This document shows positions 5,874-6,006 of a stretch of DNA of 6,006 nucleotides, one piece after another. Under the pieces are notes generated by a model that was given only the letters and a program-made list of their open reading frames with translations, was not told the DNA's origin and did no database searches. The position numbers were made by a program, and so were the translations under genes. The stretch lies in the NCBI GenBank assembly GCA_900553545.1, contig USDP01000101.1, positions 1 through 6,006 on the forward strand. The letters run 5' to 3'. Origin of the DNA: an uncultured Eubacteriales bacterium. GTDB lineage: Bacteria; Bacillota; Clostridia; Oscillospirales; Oscillospiraceae. Within the stretch, counting starts at the first letter, position 1. Every line of letters starts with the position of its first letter.

Positions 5874-5905
5874 TTGCAGGTGGGCGATACCTTCATTGGC
5901 CCTTC
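5874..5905 (+). repeat. Palindromic repeat, degenerate copy 3
   Basis: TTGCAGGTGGGCGATACC onward aligns with copy 1 at 3018. CGATACCTTCATTGGCCC (5885-5902) matches the copy 1 core at 16 of 18 positions. The stem is no longer perfect (an A-C mismatch and a G-U pair), consistent with a decaying copy. A CCGCCGCAGCGG block follows at 5910-5921; a near-identical CCGCCACAGCGG (3006-3017) precedes copy 1, so the modules occur in a different order. Confidence 0.5.
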
Positions 5906-5939
5906 CCTGCCGCCGCAGCGGAAAGGAGCAAAAAACGCA

Positions 5940-5976
5940 AAAGACCTGCCCCATCCGTTGGATGGGGCAGGTCTTT
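5940..5976 (-). terminator. Perfect 17-bp intrinsic terminator, probably bidirectional
   Basis: AAAGACCTGCCCCATCC (5940-5956) and its exact reverse complement (5960-5976) flank a three-base loop. Read on the minus strand the stem is followed by TTTTGCGTTTTTTGC, a strong U-tract, so it fits as terminator of the minus-strand gene ending at 5985. On the plus strand TCTTTGTCATTTC follows, so it can also stop ychF read-through. Confidence 0.85.
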
Positions 5977-5984
5977 GTCATTTC

Positions 5985-6006
5985 TTATTCGTCGTCAGAC
6001 TCTTCG
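5985..6006 (-). CDS. 3' end of a minus-strand gene with acidic C-terminus (partial)
   Basis: On the minus strand the last bases read GAA GAG TCT GAC GAC GAA TAA, giving a C-terminus EESDDE and then stop. The strong terminator begins nine bases beyond the stop, which supports a real gene end here. Too little is visible to name a family; acidic tails occur on many unrelated bacterial proteins. Other frames on this strand do not pair as well with the terminator spacing. Confidence 0.5.

Overview
This window reads as chromosomal DNA of an anaerobic, GC-rich Gram-positive bacterium of the Clostridia, most likely Oscillospiraceae/Ruminococcaceae-like. The grounds are strong GGAGG-type ribosome binding sites, sigma-A-type promoters, the archaeal/eukaryal-type prolyl-tRNA synthetase common in Clostridia, an iron-sulfur serine dehydratase, and small GC-rich intergenic palindromes containing TTGTAGGGGC. 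The family assignment is inference from sequence style.

Layout. Bases 1-1393 (minus) hold the first 464 codons of proS; its zinc-binding end runs off the left edge. A 106-base gap holds the proS promoter. At 1500-1655 (plus) is a 51-codon gene for an unrecognised protein with a ribbon-helix-helix-like layout. Two bases later begins the promoter of sdaA (1757-2971, plus), which has a long stem-loop in its leader. sdaA converges on a minus-strand NSS-family Na+-coupled transporter gene (3161-4492); the 189 bases between them carry hairpins, two related palindromic repeats and a terminator. A 243-base divergent region (4493-4735) carries back-to-back promoters for the transporter and for ychF (4736-5833, plus), a ribosome-associated P-loop NTPase. 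The right end holds the ychF terminator candidate, a degenerate third repeat, a perfect 17-bp terminator stem and the last six codons of another minus-strand gene with an acidic tail.

How the genes fit together. Each recognised gene has its own promoter, so this is a set of single-gene units rather than an operon. proS (charging tRNA-Pro) and ychF (translation-associated NTPase) are housekeeping. sdaA (serine to pyruvate plus ammonia) and the NSS carrier (probably amino-acid uptake) could both serve amino-acid catabolism, but they are convergent and not co-transcribed, so that link is weak.

I see no defence, mobile or biosynthetic system, no CRISPR array and no RNA gene. The points most worth a second look are the small ribbon-helix-helix-like protein beside sdaA, the sdaA leader stem-loop, the absence of a C-terminal cysteine in this SdaA, the unusual substrate-gate residues of the transporter, and the palindromic repeat family.
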